Origin: Linanthus parryae
Taxonomy: Eukaryota; Streptophyta; Magnoliopsida; Ericales; Polemoniaceae
Direction of reading: 5' to 3'
Assembly (NCBI GenBank): GCA_023055425.1
Contig: JALGPY010000034.1
Span: forward strand, 2,360,584 to 2,424,583
Length of the DNA stretch: 64,000 bases
Shown: positions 34,690-46,457 of the stretch, piece by piece
How positions within the stretch are numbered: position 1 is the stretch's first letter
How the letters are laid out: each line of letters begins with the position of its first letter
Notes under the pieces: model-generated
The model's input: the letters and a program-made list of their open reading frames with translations, nothing else
Databases searched by the model: none
What the model was told of the DNA's origin: nothing
Made by a program: the position numbers and the translations under genes

Positions 34690-35380
34690 ATAATGAAATC
34701 GTAAATGAGAGATTGAAGAAGCAACAATGGTTCAAACTTCAACAAAGAGTAAATAGTCGAGTAAGCAACAATGGTTCAAAGTCGGAGCCTTAGTAAGAAC
34801 ACAGCTAATTCTGAGTTCAATACAGTCATGCTATTTTCAGTTAACTGTGAGTGAGTTTTTACTCTGTGTATCGATCTCAGTTCGATAAGAACGCTGCTTC
34901 CAACAGCAAGACCATAATAAGACAATTTGAGCAGCATGTACACGAAAATGCTCAAAGATACATACCCCCATCAACCTGAAGGTATCCGCTAACCAACAAC
35001 CCCAGTATCGACAAATGTAACTTTTACTTTCAGTGAGGAGTTCAATATCTTTCTCTGCCATTCTTTTCTCAAACCATAAACAGGCCCCTTCCATAATATA
35101 CTTCCGACTTCTTATTGAATAAATACAATACTTGCACATCCCTGTAATATTTGGTAGCTATACTACAAGGGCCTGTTTGTGTTCTGGCTTGTGGATCCAG
35201 AACGGGATTTTGGACAGCTTTGGACATTCAGACATGAAAACACAGGTGAATGAGTTGGGGTGGGCGGTGGGTGGTTTTCTGAAACAAGTATAAGTACTTG
35301 GTACCTAGACGATAACTACTTACAGAGAGAGATCTACAAAGAAGGGCGAGAAGAATAAGCACTCGGAAGTTAACAAGACA
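34690..35380. other. Gene-free stretch 3' of the GSL fragment
   Basis: No recognised domain. A minus-strand frame at 34837-35139 (100 aa) resembles nothing I know and is not supported as a gene. Confidence 0.3.
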
Positions 35381-35384
35381 ATCA

Positions 35385-35830
35385 TCAAGAAATATACCTG
35401 CAGAAGAACGCATGCTGAGACCAAGGAACACGAACAACAGGAAGGCAGTGACAGATCCAATAAATGATAACAGCTTCAGAAGTCTGAACATCATCTAGAA
35501 GTCCACACTGAATTTCTTCCTAACAGTTAACACAGCCTGCAGGTAAAACCGCACACAGCATTTAATATAGGAAGCAAAGAAGTGTTAAATGGAAACTACA
35601 ATTGAATTCAGATGCTTTTAGATACGTATGAATTCAGTGAAAGCAGAATGATTGTTAACAACCTACTACAAAACAATCTTTACGGCAACAATAACCAGCC
35701 AACACACACTATAGACCTTCAGGTGCTCCTGTTCGTCCTCACACCACGACTCCCAGCTCTATTGCACCTTGGATGCTAATCCAGTCGTCCCAGTATTTCA
35801 GTATCTTCTGCCGTTCAGATCCCGAAGGCT
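35385..35830 (-). pseudogene. Callose synthase (glucan synthase-like) C-terminal fragment 1
   Basis: Callose synthases make beta-1,3-glucan at the plasma membrane. On the minus strand a block near 35830-35690 reads SWESWCEDEQEHLK then VYSVCWLVIV. After a splice-acceptor-like CTGCAG comes VRKKFSVDF, then TAG, then MMFRLLKLLSFIGSVTAFLLFVFLGLSM (one membrane span), ending at CTGCAG-GTATA, a donor-like site. Family members read WESWWEEEQEHL, then GRRKFS.DFQLMFRLLK and a hydrophobic segment in the same order; here the Q codon CAG has become TAG. Only two exons' worth is present, so it is a pseudogene fragment. Confidence 0.75.
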
Positions 35831-36329
35831 TAAAAAGGAAACAGCTAAGTTATGACCCAATTCGGAACAGCCAGTGTCCCAACCGACACACGCATATTAG
35901 ATAGAAACTCGGAATAAGGGGATATATACTAAAAATATTCTAATCAAAGCATATGAGTTCATGTAAGATCTGTAGAAAATGCTCGAAGATCACATAGTTT
36001 CAAAGAAAAAACAGAAACAACATACACCGTAAGTTATTACGTCGTGATGCTACTCACTATTGGCATATTTCAGCTTGTATTGGAGTATGAATACAAACAA
36101 AAACGAATCGGGCACTAATGATAGATCATGCCAAACATAGTGCATTGCTGAGTTTAATGTCAGATGAGTTAGCTAAATCAGATAACTCATCTTCATTCAT
36201 ATGAACTTGGCTAAATTTGTTTTATATTTTCCATCTTTTACTTTACCTTAATCTACTCAGTTTTTCTTTTGAGATAATTTGATGACGGATCACATTCCCT
36301 CTTAACATGGCTTCTTTCTGTACTTTATC

Positions 36330-36485
36330 CCAGTTACAGAGAGTACAGACCTTGATTTGCTTCATAAAATAGGATTTTCCACGCGCAGTGCAGTAAGCTT
36401 GATACTGTAAGTTCAAACATTGGGTTTCAGCCCTCTGGAAGCGAGGTAGGTTCAAGAAGAGTTGTCGAGATACATTGAGTTTTCA
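36330..36485 (-). pseudogene. Eroded second PPR piece 3' of PPR2
   Basis: The minus strand carries NLPRFQRAETQCLNLQYQAY and surrounding text, parallel to the pieces at 27735 and 52576. It derives from PPR repeat text by many substitutions. Confidence 0.55.
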
Positions 36486-36489
36486 CCCA

Positions 36490-37076
36490 TGCACATACTG
36501 CAACATCATTAATCATAATATGAGAAACAAATGCTTTATTTCAAAATCGTCTGTTGGTTTGGGACCAACAATCTAACAGAGTAGTGTGCGTGAATTGATC
36601 AAGAAACAGACCCTGGGCTAAGCCATTGTACAAGACGAACAGAGCTCATATAAGGTAATTGGATACCTATAATAACTGGAGCTCCCTGATCATCCAGATA
36701 ATTGCAGCATATTATTCGCCAAAGAAACTTCAAGGAAACGGAACTCAATCCATGAATATCCCTTCGGAAACTCTAAAGCAGTGCTAAAATAGATCCCTTC
36801 AAAATGCAAAGTAAACGCAATATATAACAAATCAGTTAACCCAAAGAACCTTTGATTTCATATTGAATGCAAGAATGTGAAACTTACTATCCTCATTAAT
36901 GCATTGTATTTAGAAAATTATGGTAATAACATACATGCAAAGACCAAGCATATAAAAAACTGATGAACTTACTATATAAAGGAGATAATTCAGATAGATG
37001 TAAGCTTTACCGAACTTTTTTGACAGTCCTGTAAAAGCCAAGTTCAGTGCAGCAACTGGCTAGTAACTGCAATGAC
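36490..37076. other. PPR2 3' flank
   Basis: Nearly the same sequence as the PPR1 3' flank (27885-28465), with few differences. No gene is seen in it. Confidence 0.5.
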
Positions 37077-38905
37077 TCAAGAAAATGAGGTGATCCCCAA
37101 AAAGTTCTTGAGCAGGTCACTAGATGTCTTATCGAACCCATCATTATCCAGCATATTAAACAATATTTTGCAAACCGGAATCCCCCTCTCGCGCATCATC
37201 TCGAGAAGTTTAACTGCCTTCACCATCTCTTTATTTTTTAAATATGCGTCAGCAACAACGGAATACGAATAGAAATTTGGCAAGCACCCATTTTCTTCCA
37301 TTTTGATAAGCCAGTCATTCGCTTCATCAACTAGATCTTCTCTACAGAGTCCATTAAGCATGGTATTGTACGTTCGAACGTTGGGTTCGAGTCCTTTGGC
37401 AGAGAGGATCGAGAAGAGTTCCCGAGCAGCTTTGAGTCTCCCACCTTTGCACAAACCATCTAGAACCACATTATACATCACAATGTTAGGCTCAAATCCA
37501 TCATTTTCAAGCTGTTCCAAAAGTGTCAATGCCCCATCGAGTTGCTTGTTTTTGCACAAGCCGTCCAACAGAGTAGAGTATGTGAATTGATTAGGAGATA
37601 GGCCTTGAACTTTCATCTTGTCAAGAAGATGAAGAGCTTCTGCAGTTCTTCCTGCTTGAAACAAGCCACCAATGAGAGAAGTGTAGGTAACTGTATTGGG
37701 AAACGCTTGCTTACGAGTCATTTCTTCAAAGAATTTCATGGCTTGATCAATCTGTTTGAGTTTACAATAACCATTGATCAACGTACTGTAACTTACGACG
37801 TCAGGTGTATAACCCCTGGCGGCAATAGTATTAAGTAACTTTCTTGCCTTACCAACCTGACCTAGCAGACAGTACCCATCATCAAAGAGTTATAGGCGAT
37901 GACATTTGGCCATTTTCCCCTTTTAAGCATGAATGCAACAACCTGCCAAGATTCCTTTACCCTCCCTTTTTTGCAAAGGGCATCGATCATAATGGTGAAC
38001 GTCTGGACGTTGGGTGAGATATTCATGCCCACCATATCATATAACAACCTGGTACCTTGGCTCCACTGTCCGAAGTTGCAAACTCCGAGAATTAGCGATG
38101 TGTAAGTAACAACGTTTGGGGAAATACCCTTAGCAGTCATTTCTGAAAAGATTTTGAAAGCTTGGTCGAATTTCTGGTCTATGCAGAGGCCATCAATGAT
38201 AGTACTATAAGTCACAATGTTAGGCTCGTAGCCTGGAGTTCTTTCCAACCTTCTGAGCAGGCGAATAGCTTCAGTTGTTCTGCCGGTCTTGCACAATCCA
38301 TTGATAAGAGTAGTGCAAGTTATTAAATTGAGATGATAACCTTTGAACACTAATTCGTCAAAGAGCCGAATGGCGGTATCTACCCTGCCATTTAGACAAA
38401 GGCCATTGATCAGAGTGTTGAAGGTTACGACATCTGGTTCGTAACCTTGTTTGAGGACCCTACCCAACAGAGAGCAACCAAAGGCAACGCGATTCAAACG
38501 GCAGAAACAGTTGATGGCAACGTTGAGTGTGTACAGATCTGGCCTAACATTGTGATATTGGGTTCCTAAGGAATCCAATTTGGAAAACAGAGAAAGGGCA
38601 GTGGAACAGTGCTTTTTTCGAACAATACAAGAGAGGAGTTGAGTGAATTGGATGATGGAAGGCAAGGGTCGCGATTGAAGCATGGATTCAAACTGATTCA
38701 CGGCGTCGTTGATGTTAAGGTGACTGAACCGGTCAGATTTGCTGGAGCTATTGGTTTGGGAATGAAGAGAATTCACAAAAGTAGCAGACCAGAGAAATGG
38801 AGGAAAAGAGGTACCGTCTTGTTGAACAGTTGAATAGAAAGCACCATTTCCTGGAGCAGCTTTCGTCGTTCTTCGAGTGAAATCCATCATCATCATCATC
38901 TTCAT
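37077..38905 (-). pseudogene. PPR protein, restorer-like P class (PPR2), one-base deletion
   Basis: Starts at the ATG at 38905: a Met-rich and Arg/Thr leader (DFTRRTTKAAPGNGAFYST, a plausible mitochondrial transit peptide), then SDRFSHLNINDAVNQFESML and the first PPR motifs. The frame ends at 37862 after VIAYNSLMMGTVC. PPR1 and PPR3 have CATCCATC on the plus strand where PPR2 has CATCATC (about 37880), so one C is missing. Beyond it the expected frame resumes to 37077 with no other stop (second ORF 37077-37781 plus the stretch between). All other repeats are intact: PNTVTYTSLIGGL, PNQFTYSTLLDGLC, PNVRTYNTMLNGLC. Best preserved of the three; a one-base error in the assembly could explain the break. 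Confidence 0.88.
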
Positions 38906-38994
38906 CTTCGAGAGCTTGGTTCGTTTTGAGTCGGAAAGTATAAATTGAGCTAGTCAAATAGTCAATCGTGAAGCATGTAAATTAAAAATGTATC

Positions 38995-39062
38995 ATGCAC
39001 TTGCACCCCATCAGGTTTGACATAAGGACACTTTCTCCCCTGATAGTTCGGGATATTACTTT
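38995..39062. repeat. TIR-element end upstream of PPR2
   Basis: CACTTGCACCCCATCAGGTT, then GACATAAGGACACTTTCTCC. It is a diverged end of the family seen upstream of PPR1, PPR3 and the F-box genes, cut off by the LINE that follows. Confidence 0.55.
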
Positions 39063-39172
39063 TTCTTTCCAACGACGAAGGATATATAAAAGCTACGGAA
39101 CAGAATTACAACGGTCCTTGTCGACCAAATTCAAAAATTCAGAACTACTTAAAATCTCACTACCATCATTTC

Positions 39173-41398
39173 CTAACATCTACACTTTCTTAGCAATATA
39201 ATCTGCAACACTATTATTCTGTCTTCGAATCCACACCAGTTGCACTTCTGAATCTTGCATGAAAGACTTAAGGTGTAATAAAATGTCATCAACTTCCCAA
39301 GAAAGAGCAGACTTCCGTTGCCACAAATCAAAATCTGCTTGCAGTCACTTTCAAACACACAATTTGAAACAAGAGCTTGGTTTTGGAAGACTACTTCCCT
39401 AAAGGCTTTAGCTTCTGCAACCACAGCAGAAGGAGCCATATTTTTGTGCCATCCACAGTCAATCATAACTCCATGATCATTCCTTACAATCCAACTAGCA
39501 ACCATAGACATAGAATGTTTGCACCAACTAGCATCAAGGTTGCATTTGAATTTACATGTTGGGGGGAGCTTTCTATCCAGGACTAGTAGAAGAATCTGAG
39601 GAGACAGCCTTGTTGTTTGGCACATTTAATGAGCCATAAGCTTGACTATATGAAGAGGACAAAGCATGCATCTTGTGAATAACAGCACCAGGGTTCACAA
39701 TACCTTCTTCAAAAATGACTTTATTCCTTTCTTTTCAAATAAGCCATAGAGCAATGACTATTTTTTCAAGAAAATCATCATTTGTTGGAAGATTTTTATC
39801 TAATTCAAACATTTGTTTTTGCCATTTCTGCAATAAAAAATCATCAAAGGTACCACCTTGAGAGATCCACCCAGCTCAAACCAAATTAATCTTTGTCCAC
39901 TCACATTTCAGCTAAAGCAATGAACTGCGAGCTAAAACGGCGGCCTTCGAGCTAACGGACTTCTGCTGGATAACTCTTGTCGGTTGAATAATAGTGGGCT
40001 CAAAATGAGGCCCATATTTCTTCTCTATTAATTACGCAATGGTAGTAGAGTCCACTGGCACATAAATTAATGTCTGGTCCTCCAACAAAGTTGGATTTCC
40101 ACCAGCTTCGGTCCATACAGTTTTCGAAAACACTTTAGGCTCCCCCATCTGACAGTGAGTGATAGAAACACTAGCTTTGCCATATGTCTCCACCAGATCC
40201 TCACTCCTAACAAAATTGTCACGAATTCCCACCTCTTCATCGGATAAAATATGCGTTTCCGGAAAAGATAGAGTACGAAAAATATTCTTCACTATTGGAC
40301 CGTTAATACCTCCAGGCTGGAATGCTCAGAAATCGTACAACTGTCCTTTGTACCCGACGACATAATCACCAAATCACGCGTATACTCAGCCACGTGCTCT
40401 TCGCTTGAGAAGCCTTCACCCTCTGGTGCCGTATCTTCATATTCAAACTCCGGCGACCTCCAGATCTTCATAAACCGTTCAGCTTCTGTAGTAAGCCACG
40501 CCGGCTTAGGACCTCTATGTTTTTTAGGGTCACAACGCAGAAAAAACCCGTAGTCATTACACCCTTTTTTTTCCACATGAAGGAATTTACAATCCCTATC
40601 TCTGTGCCCCCAAACGGCCACAATCGTAGCAATAATCCCCCACCCAAATGTTCATAGTGAAGTCATTCTCGAAGCCTTATACCTTTGTTTGAATAGAAGA
40701 AAGCTTGAACCAAAGGTTTATCAACAGCTATAAGAGTTTTGAGACGAAGATAAGGATACCTCTGATTCTCGCCAATGGTGTCGTCATCAATGTCGAGAAT
40801 AGACCCAGCAATCGCTCCTATCTTCTCTGCATTTTTCTTCGTTCTTAACGCCGGAGGAACACCCACCTGAATCCGTAAGGGGGATTTCAAGAAATCGATA
40901 TCTTTCAGAGCAGTATTAACAGGCTACTTATTTAGAACTAGTAAATCAGTCACCAAATTCCAGGGAACTCCTTGCATAAACCTCTTGCATTCATCTTGAT
41001 TCTGGAAACAAAAAATGAACTTATTATGAGCCCACATCTCCACTCGCAGTTCACCCTTCAAACCCCAAATACCTTTTGCAATTTTAGATATTGTATTTGC
41101 AGAAAGAGATTTCTGCAATAATAATCTACCGACCAACACTTTTTGACTTGCCTGATTAGACGATTTTAGATCTTCTTCGAGATCTAGAGTAGCAAGATCG
41201 CTAGATTCAACCGCTTCCATAATACGCTATAGAGAAAACACAGTGAACAAAGAGACTCAGAGAAAAAAGAAAACGAGAGCCGAAAGAATGATAGAACCAA
41301 AATGAAGGTTGAAGAATAGGAAGAAGAGAACAAGAGACCGAGAAGCGAGCAAAAAAGCTCGAAACCCCTGAATAAATCGAAGGACTCAGGGTATGAAC
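39173..41398 (-). mobile_element. Internally deleted L1-type LINE (DUF4283, zinc knuckle, RNase H)
   Basis: From the 5' side: ATG at 41220 and a DUF4283-type domain (VGRLLLQKSLSANTISK, IWGLKGELRVEMW, FMQGVPWNL). A TAG then interrupts it, followed by LKSPLRIQVGVPPALRTKKN and GAIAGSILDIDDD, and a CCHC knuckle CYDCGRLGHRDRDC broken by one extra G (near 40612). The remainder to about 40040 is unassigned. Then, in another frame, IALWLI.KERNKVIFEEG and the RNase H-like domain (KCNLDASWCK, SWIVRNDHGVMIDCGWHK, AEAKAFREVV, ESDCKQI; 39173-39625). Endonuclease and reverse transcriptase are missing, so a large internal deletion has occurred. Sequence 41221-41398 is probably the LINE 5' UTR and is where the copia element inserted. 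Confidence 0.7.
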
Positions 41399-41760
41399 TG
41401 TTAAAGAAGCTACTCTGGGCTTAGATGAATTGGGCTTCAAGACATCACAAGATGAAGAATTTGGGCCTCCAGAATCTTGGGCTTCACCAGCATCACTAAA
41501 GCCCAGCCCATCTCAAATAATAACCGGCTGTCTTCCCTTCTAGAAGGATCTCCTCGCTATCTGCTCAACACTAGAAGGGCTGCATTTGTAATAAATGTTT
41601 AGGGTTCCGAACGGTTGTATTTGTGACCGTTCGATGGCTGTGTATTTAGTCCTCTCTTGTTCATGAATGAGATAAGGTTGATTCATTTCTTCTGTTATCA
41701 CCTTCATCGCCGTCTCTCTCTTTTCTCTCTAAACAACTCAGAAATTCTTCTGAGTTTTCA
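41399..41760 (+). repeat. 5' LTR of the copia element
   Basis: TGTTAAAGAAGC...CTGAGTTTTCA. Differs from the 3' LTR at G/A near 41418, A/G in CATCACTAAAG and G/A in AATAAATGTTT. Confidence 0.95.
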
Positions 41761-41772
41761 TGGTATCAGAGC
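41761..41772 (+). promoter_or_regulatory. Primer binding site (initiator tRNA-Met)
   Basis: TGGTATCAGAGC directly follows the LTR; it is complementary to the 3' part of plant initiator tRNA-Met and standard for Ty1/copia elements. Confidence 0.95.
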
Positions 41773-41775
41773 ACT

Positions 41776-44700
41776 ATGTTGGCTACCATGGCTCACATAT
41801 CTTCGAATCCACTCTACCTCCTCTCAAATATACATAATCTTATGCCCTAAAAACTAGATAACACCAATTATGTGTTATGGAAACACCAATTTTCTTAAAT
41901 TCTACGCACCCAGAATCTCTTTGGTTACATCGACGGATCTGTTCCGTCACCGGCGGTCACTATACCTGGTCCTGATGGTTCTCCGGTCCCAAATCCGGCG
42001 TTTCAAGAATGGTTTCAACAAGATCAAGCGCTACAAACAGTAATCAACGCTACACTCACACCTGAAGCTCTCTCGCATGTTATTGGTAAGACCTCATCTC
42101 GGGCTATTTGGCTCGCACTTGAGGGGAGGTATGCATCTCTCACTAGATCTAACATCCTTCAACTCAAATCTGATCTTCAAACACTCAAGAAACGTTCTGA
42201 CTCAGTAGATCTCTACATGCAAAAGTTAAAATCGATTCGTGATAAACTTGCTGTTTCACTTGTTCAAATCGATGATGAAGACATGCTCTTGTATGCTTTG
42301 AATGGCCTTCCTGTTGAATACAATCCTTTTCGTACAACTATTCGTGGTAGATCTGATGCAATTAGTTTTGAGGAACTTCATGTGTTGATGAAAGCTGAAG
42401 AGCAAATGCATGAAAGCCAATCGGCTGACTTTAATTCTTCTGCTATGAATGTTTCTGCTGCCTATTCTGTCTCTTACCGAGGATCTGGTCGTGGTCAAGG
42501 ACGGGGAGTTCTTGGCCCTGGACCCCAAACCGGTCGAGGTGGACGAACCGGTTGGGGTTATGGCCGGTCCAATGGACCGAGTCAGACACACCAGGGAGGT
42601 AGACACGACTCTGTAAGAGGTCGTGGTGGTAGTCAAAGGGGTCAGTCAAGGGGTCGAGGTAATGCAAATCGTTACAACTCTAACCCTAGACCCAGTACAT
42701 CCCCTATAACTTGCCAGATCTGTGGCTTAGACTACCACTCTGCTGCTGATTGCTGGCACAGGATGGATTATTCATACCAAGGAGGCAAACCTCCATCTGA
42801 TCAATTGACTGCTTACAATGCCTCTTCTTCTTCTAGCTCATCTATACCTGATTACTGGTTGTCTGACTCTGGTGCTACAAATCATATGACTGGTGATTTA
42901 AGGAATCTCTCTTTGGCTGATACTTATACTGGTTCTGATCAAGTCACTATGGGCAATGGTCAAGCTGCACAAATTACACACACTGGTACTGCACACTTAA
43001 AAACCAAAACTCACTCTTTTGATCTTTCAAATACTCTCCATGTTCCACAACTTGCCTCAAATTTACTTTCTGTTTATCAACTCTGCCTCCAACACAACTG
43101 CTGTTTTAATTTTAATGCCAAATCCTTTTCTATTCAGGATCTGGCTACGGGCAAAATCCTCTACACAGGATTGAGTGAAAATGGCCTCTATCCTATTTAT
43201 ACTTGTCCATTTGATACTGAGAAACCCAAGGCTTGTTTGGGTAACAAAACTGATATTTCTGTAATACATGCCAGGCTTGGTCATCCAGCCAATGACATTT
43301 TAATATCCTTATTTGGTACTTCTTTGAAAACAAATACTAAACCTGCTATGTGTGAATCATGTCTTCAAGGCAAAATTCACAAACTGCCTTATACTAAATC
43401 CTCCACTGTCACACACACACCACTACACCTTCTTCATTCTGATGTATGGGGACCTGCTTCTACCAAATCTCTTCATGGTTATCGTTTTTATGTTCTGTTT
43501 ATTGATGATTTTTCTAGATATACATGGCTGTTTCCCTTATTTCATAAGTCTGAAGTTGCTTCTGTTTTTCCTAAGTTTAAACTTCATATTGAAAATTTAT
43601 TAGGTCACAAAATTAAAATCCTAAGATCAGATGGTGGTGGTGAATATGTATCTGTTATTTTTCAAAAATTCTTAACTGATCATGGAATTACTCATCAAAA
43701 GTCTTGTCCTCACACACCTCAGCAGAATGGTATTGCTGAGAGAAAACACAGACACATTATAGAAACTGCTATTACTATGTTACAACATGCTTCTCTGCCA
43801 CATTGTTTTTGGTATCATGCTATAGCTACTGCAATCTACCTTATTAATCGAATGCCTAGTTCAGTCACTCATAATAAATCACCATTTGAACTTCTCTTTC
43901 AAAAGAAACTTGATTATAACTCTCTTAAAGTGTTTGGTTGTGCTTGTTATCCAAATCTCAGACCCTATACCAAATCTAAACTAGATGCTAGGACTGTTCA
44001 ATGCATTTTTCTGGGTTATGCAAAAGATTATAAAGGGTATCTGTGTTATCATAAATCCTCTCAGAAATTTTACATTAGTAGATATGTTGTCTTCAATGAA
44101 TATTTGTTTCCTTATACATCTACAGCTGCTCATACTCCTGACATTCCACAATCTACTGATGCCATCTTTGTCCCTATTCCAGAAAATGATGAGATTGGTC
44201 CCCCTTCTCCAGTTGACCTGACTGAAAGTCACTCTTCCTCTTCAAGGCTGCACTCCAGAGATGGTGATGATGGATCAGAACAGATACCAGAACAGATATC
44301 AGAACATATACAACCTCCATCACCCATCTCTGGTATGGCACCTGAAGATGTACCAGTGTCACCTCCAGCATCAGGTCATCCCATGAAGACTAGAAGCAAA
44401 TCTGGTATTTTCAAAAGAAAAGTTCTTGATTTTGCTTCTAAGTGTGGCTCCTCTGATCCATCACTCTCTTATAAAACACCTAAATTTGCTGGTTTTAAAA
44501 CAGTGTCTGGTTTTCCTAAGTCTGTTACTGCATTAAATGTTTCTGCTTCTGATCCTACTTGTTTTTATGAGGCTAACAAACACTCACATTGGCAAGATGC
44601 CATGTCTGCTGAGTATCTTAGCCTCATAAATCAACAAACTTGGAGCTTAGTTTTGCCACCCCCAAATGCCAACATTGTTGGCAATAAATGGGTGTACAAA

Positions 44701-46077
44701 ACCAAATACAACCCTGATGGGTCTGTTTCTAGATTTAAAGCCAGGTTGGTTGCAAAAGGCTTTCACCAAACTCAAGGCATAGACTTTGATGAAACTTTTA
44801 GTCCTGTTATTAAACATGTCACTGTCAGGACTATTCTTGCTTTAGCTTCTAACTTTGATTGGCCTTTACAACAGTTAGATGTGAAAAATGCTTTTCTTCA
44901 TGGTCAATTACAAGAAACAGTTTATATGAAACAACCACAGGGGTTTGTTGATCCTACTAAACCACATCATGTTTGCAAATTACATAAATCAATTTATGGT
45001 TTGAAACAAGCTCCAAGGACATGGTTTTCTAGATTTACAACTTATATTTCATCTCTTGGTTTTACACAATCTGCTGCTGATAGCTCACTGTTTATTAGAC
45101 ACTCCTCTTCTGGAATCACTATTCTGCTTTTGTATGTAGATGATATCATTTTAACAGGTAATGACTCTGCCTATTTACAGACTTTGGTAAGCTCTCTTCA
45201 CTCTGAGTTTGATATGACCAATTTGGGTCCCCTGCATTACTTTCTGGGTTTGGAAATCACCAGAACTGCTTCTGGAATTTTCATAAACCAACATAAGTAC
45301 ATCAATGATATTTTACAAAGATTTAACATGGCTAATTGTAAGCCTTGTCCAAATCCATTACCTTCAAATGGCAAATTTCATGCTCTTGATGGCTCTCCCT
45401 TATCTGATCCCACTATTTTTAGACAGTTACTTGGCTCACTCCAGTATTTAGTGTTTACAAGGCCAGATATTGCTTTTGCTATAAATCACCTCTGCCAATT
45501 TATGCATCATCCAACTTCTATACATCTTTCTGGTGCTAAACGCATTTTAAGATATGTTAAAGGTACTCAACATCATGGGCTTTATTATACTAAGGGCCCA
45601 AGCCCAATCAATGCATTTACAGATGCAGATTGGGCTGGTAACCCTACTGATCGTAGAAGCACTTCTGGGCTTGTTATCTTTATTGGGCCTAACCCCATTC
45701 ATTGGGCTGCCAAGAAGCAGCCCACTGTAGCACGCTCCAGCACTGAAGCTGAGTACCGTGCCTTAGCCATTACTGCTGCAGAACTCTCTTGGCTTCAAAT
45801 GTTGTTTAAAGATCTTCATATTCGTCTCAATTATCCACCAACACTTTGGTGTGATAACTCTTCAGCCATTAAAATGACTGCTAACCCTATTATGCATGCA
45901 CGCACTAAACACATCGAAGTGGATTACCACTTTGTTAGGGAAAAAGCATTGAGAAAAGAACTTATTATTTCTTTTGTTTCAGGCACTCATCAATTAGCTG
46001 ATATTTTCACGAAGGGACTTCCAACTCCACGCTTCACTGAACTTAAAGACAAACTCATGGTTTCCTCACCACCATGA
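41776..46077 (+). CDS. Copia gag-pol polyprotein with two early stops
   Basis: Encodes proteins for reverse transcription and integration. Taking the ATG at 41776, two in-frame TAA codons break the gag N terminus (41848-41850 and 41896-41898). After the second, the frame is open to 46077; the first ATG there is at 42217 (1286 aa). Domains in order: gag (UBN2 type); Gly/Arg-rich linker; CCHC knuckle CQICGLDYHSAADC (42712); aspartic protease WLSDSGATNHM (42856); GAG-pre-integrase HARLGHP; integrase DD35E with D at 43441, D at 43630 and E at 43738; reverse transcriptase from WVYKTKYNPDGS to YVDD (45133); RNase H with TDADWAG (45616) and STEAEYRAL. All catalytic motifs are present. With the start and both stops the polyprotein would be about 1433 codons, the normal size. 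This copy cannot make full gag unless a downstream ATG is used. Confidence 0.93.
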
Positions 46078-46078
46078 G

Positions 46079-46090
46079 TTTGAAGGGGGC
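46079..46090 (+). promoter_or_regulatory. Polypurine tract
   Basis: TTTGAAGGGGGC ends at the first base of the 3' LTR and sits just after the polyprotein stop. It is the usual site where plus-strand DNA synthesis starts. Confidence 0.75.
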
Positions 46091-46452
46091 TGTTAAAGAA
46101 GCTACTCTGAGCTTAGATGAATTGGGCTTCAAGACATCACAAGATGAAGAATTTGGGCCTCCAGAATCTTGGGCTTCACCAGCATCGCTAAAGCCCAGCC
46201 CATCTCAAATAATAACCGGCTGTCTTCCCTTCTAGAAGGATCTCCTCGCTATCTGCTCAACACTAGAAGGGCTGCATTTGTAATAAATATTTAGGGTTCC
46301 GAACGGTTGTATTTGTGACCGTTCGATGGCTGTGTATTTAGTCCTCTCTTGTTCATGAATGAGATAAGGTTGATTCATTTCTTCTGTTATCACCTTCATC
46401 GCCGTCTCTCTCTTTTCTCTCTAAACAACTCAGAAATTCTTCTGAGTTTTCA
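46091..46452 (+). repeat. 3' LTR of the copia element
   Basis: Same length as the 5' LTR (362 bp) with 3 substitutions; followed by the target duplicate tgaac. Confidence 0.95.
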
Positions 46453-46457
46453 TGAAC

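Larger units (their letters stand above)
41399..46452 (+). mobile_element. Complete Ty1/copia LTR retrotransposon
   Basis: Two 362-bp LTRs enclose an initiator-Met primer site, a copia-order polyprotein and a polypurine tract. The target duplication tgaac is exact at 41394-41398 and 46453-46457. The LTRs differ at 3 of 362 positions, all transitions. The short LTRs and about 5-kb length suit the Ale/Retrofit group, but I cannot place the lineage firmly. Confidence 0.95.

Noticed and set aside
34837..35139. 100-aa minus-strand ORF
   Set aside because: No recognisable domain or conserved counterpart near the second GSL fragment; likely chance.
42256..44371. Antisense and out-of-frame ORFs within the copia element
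   Set aside because: Shadows of the polyprotein; no independent evidence.
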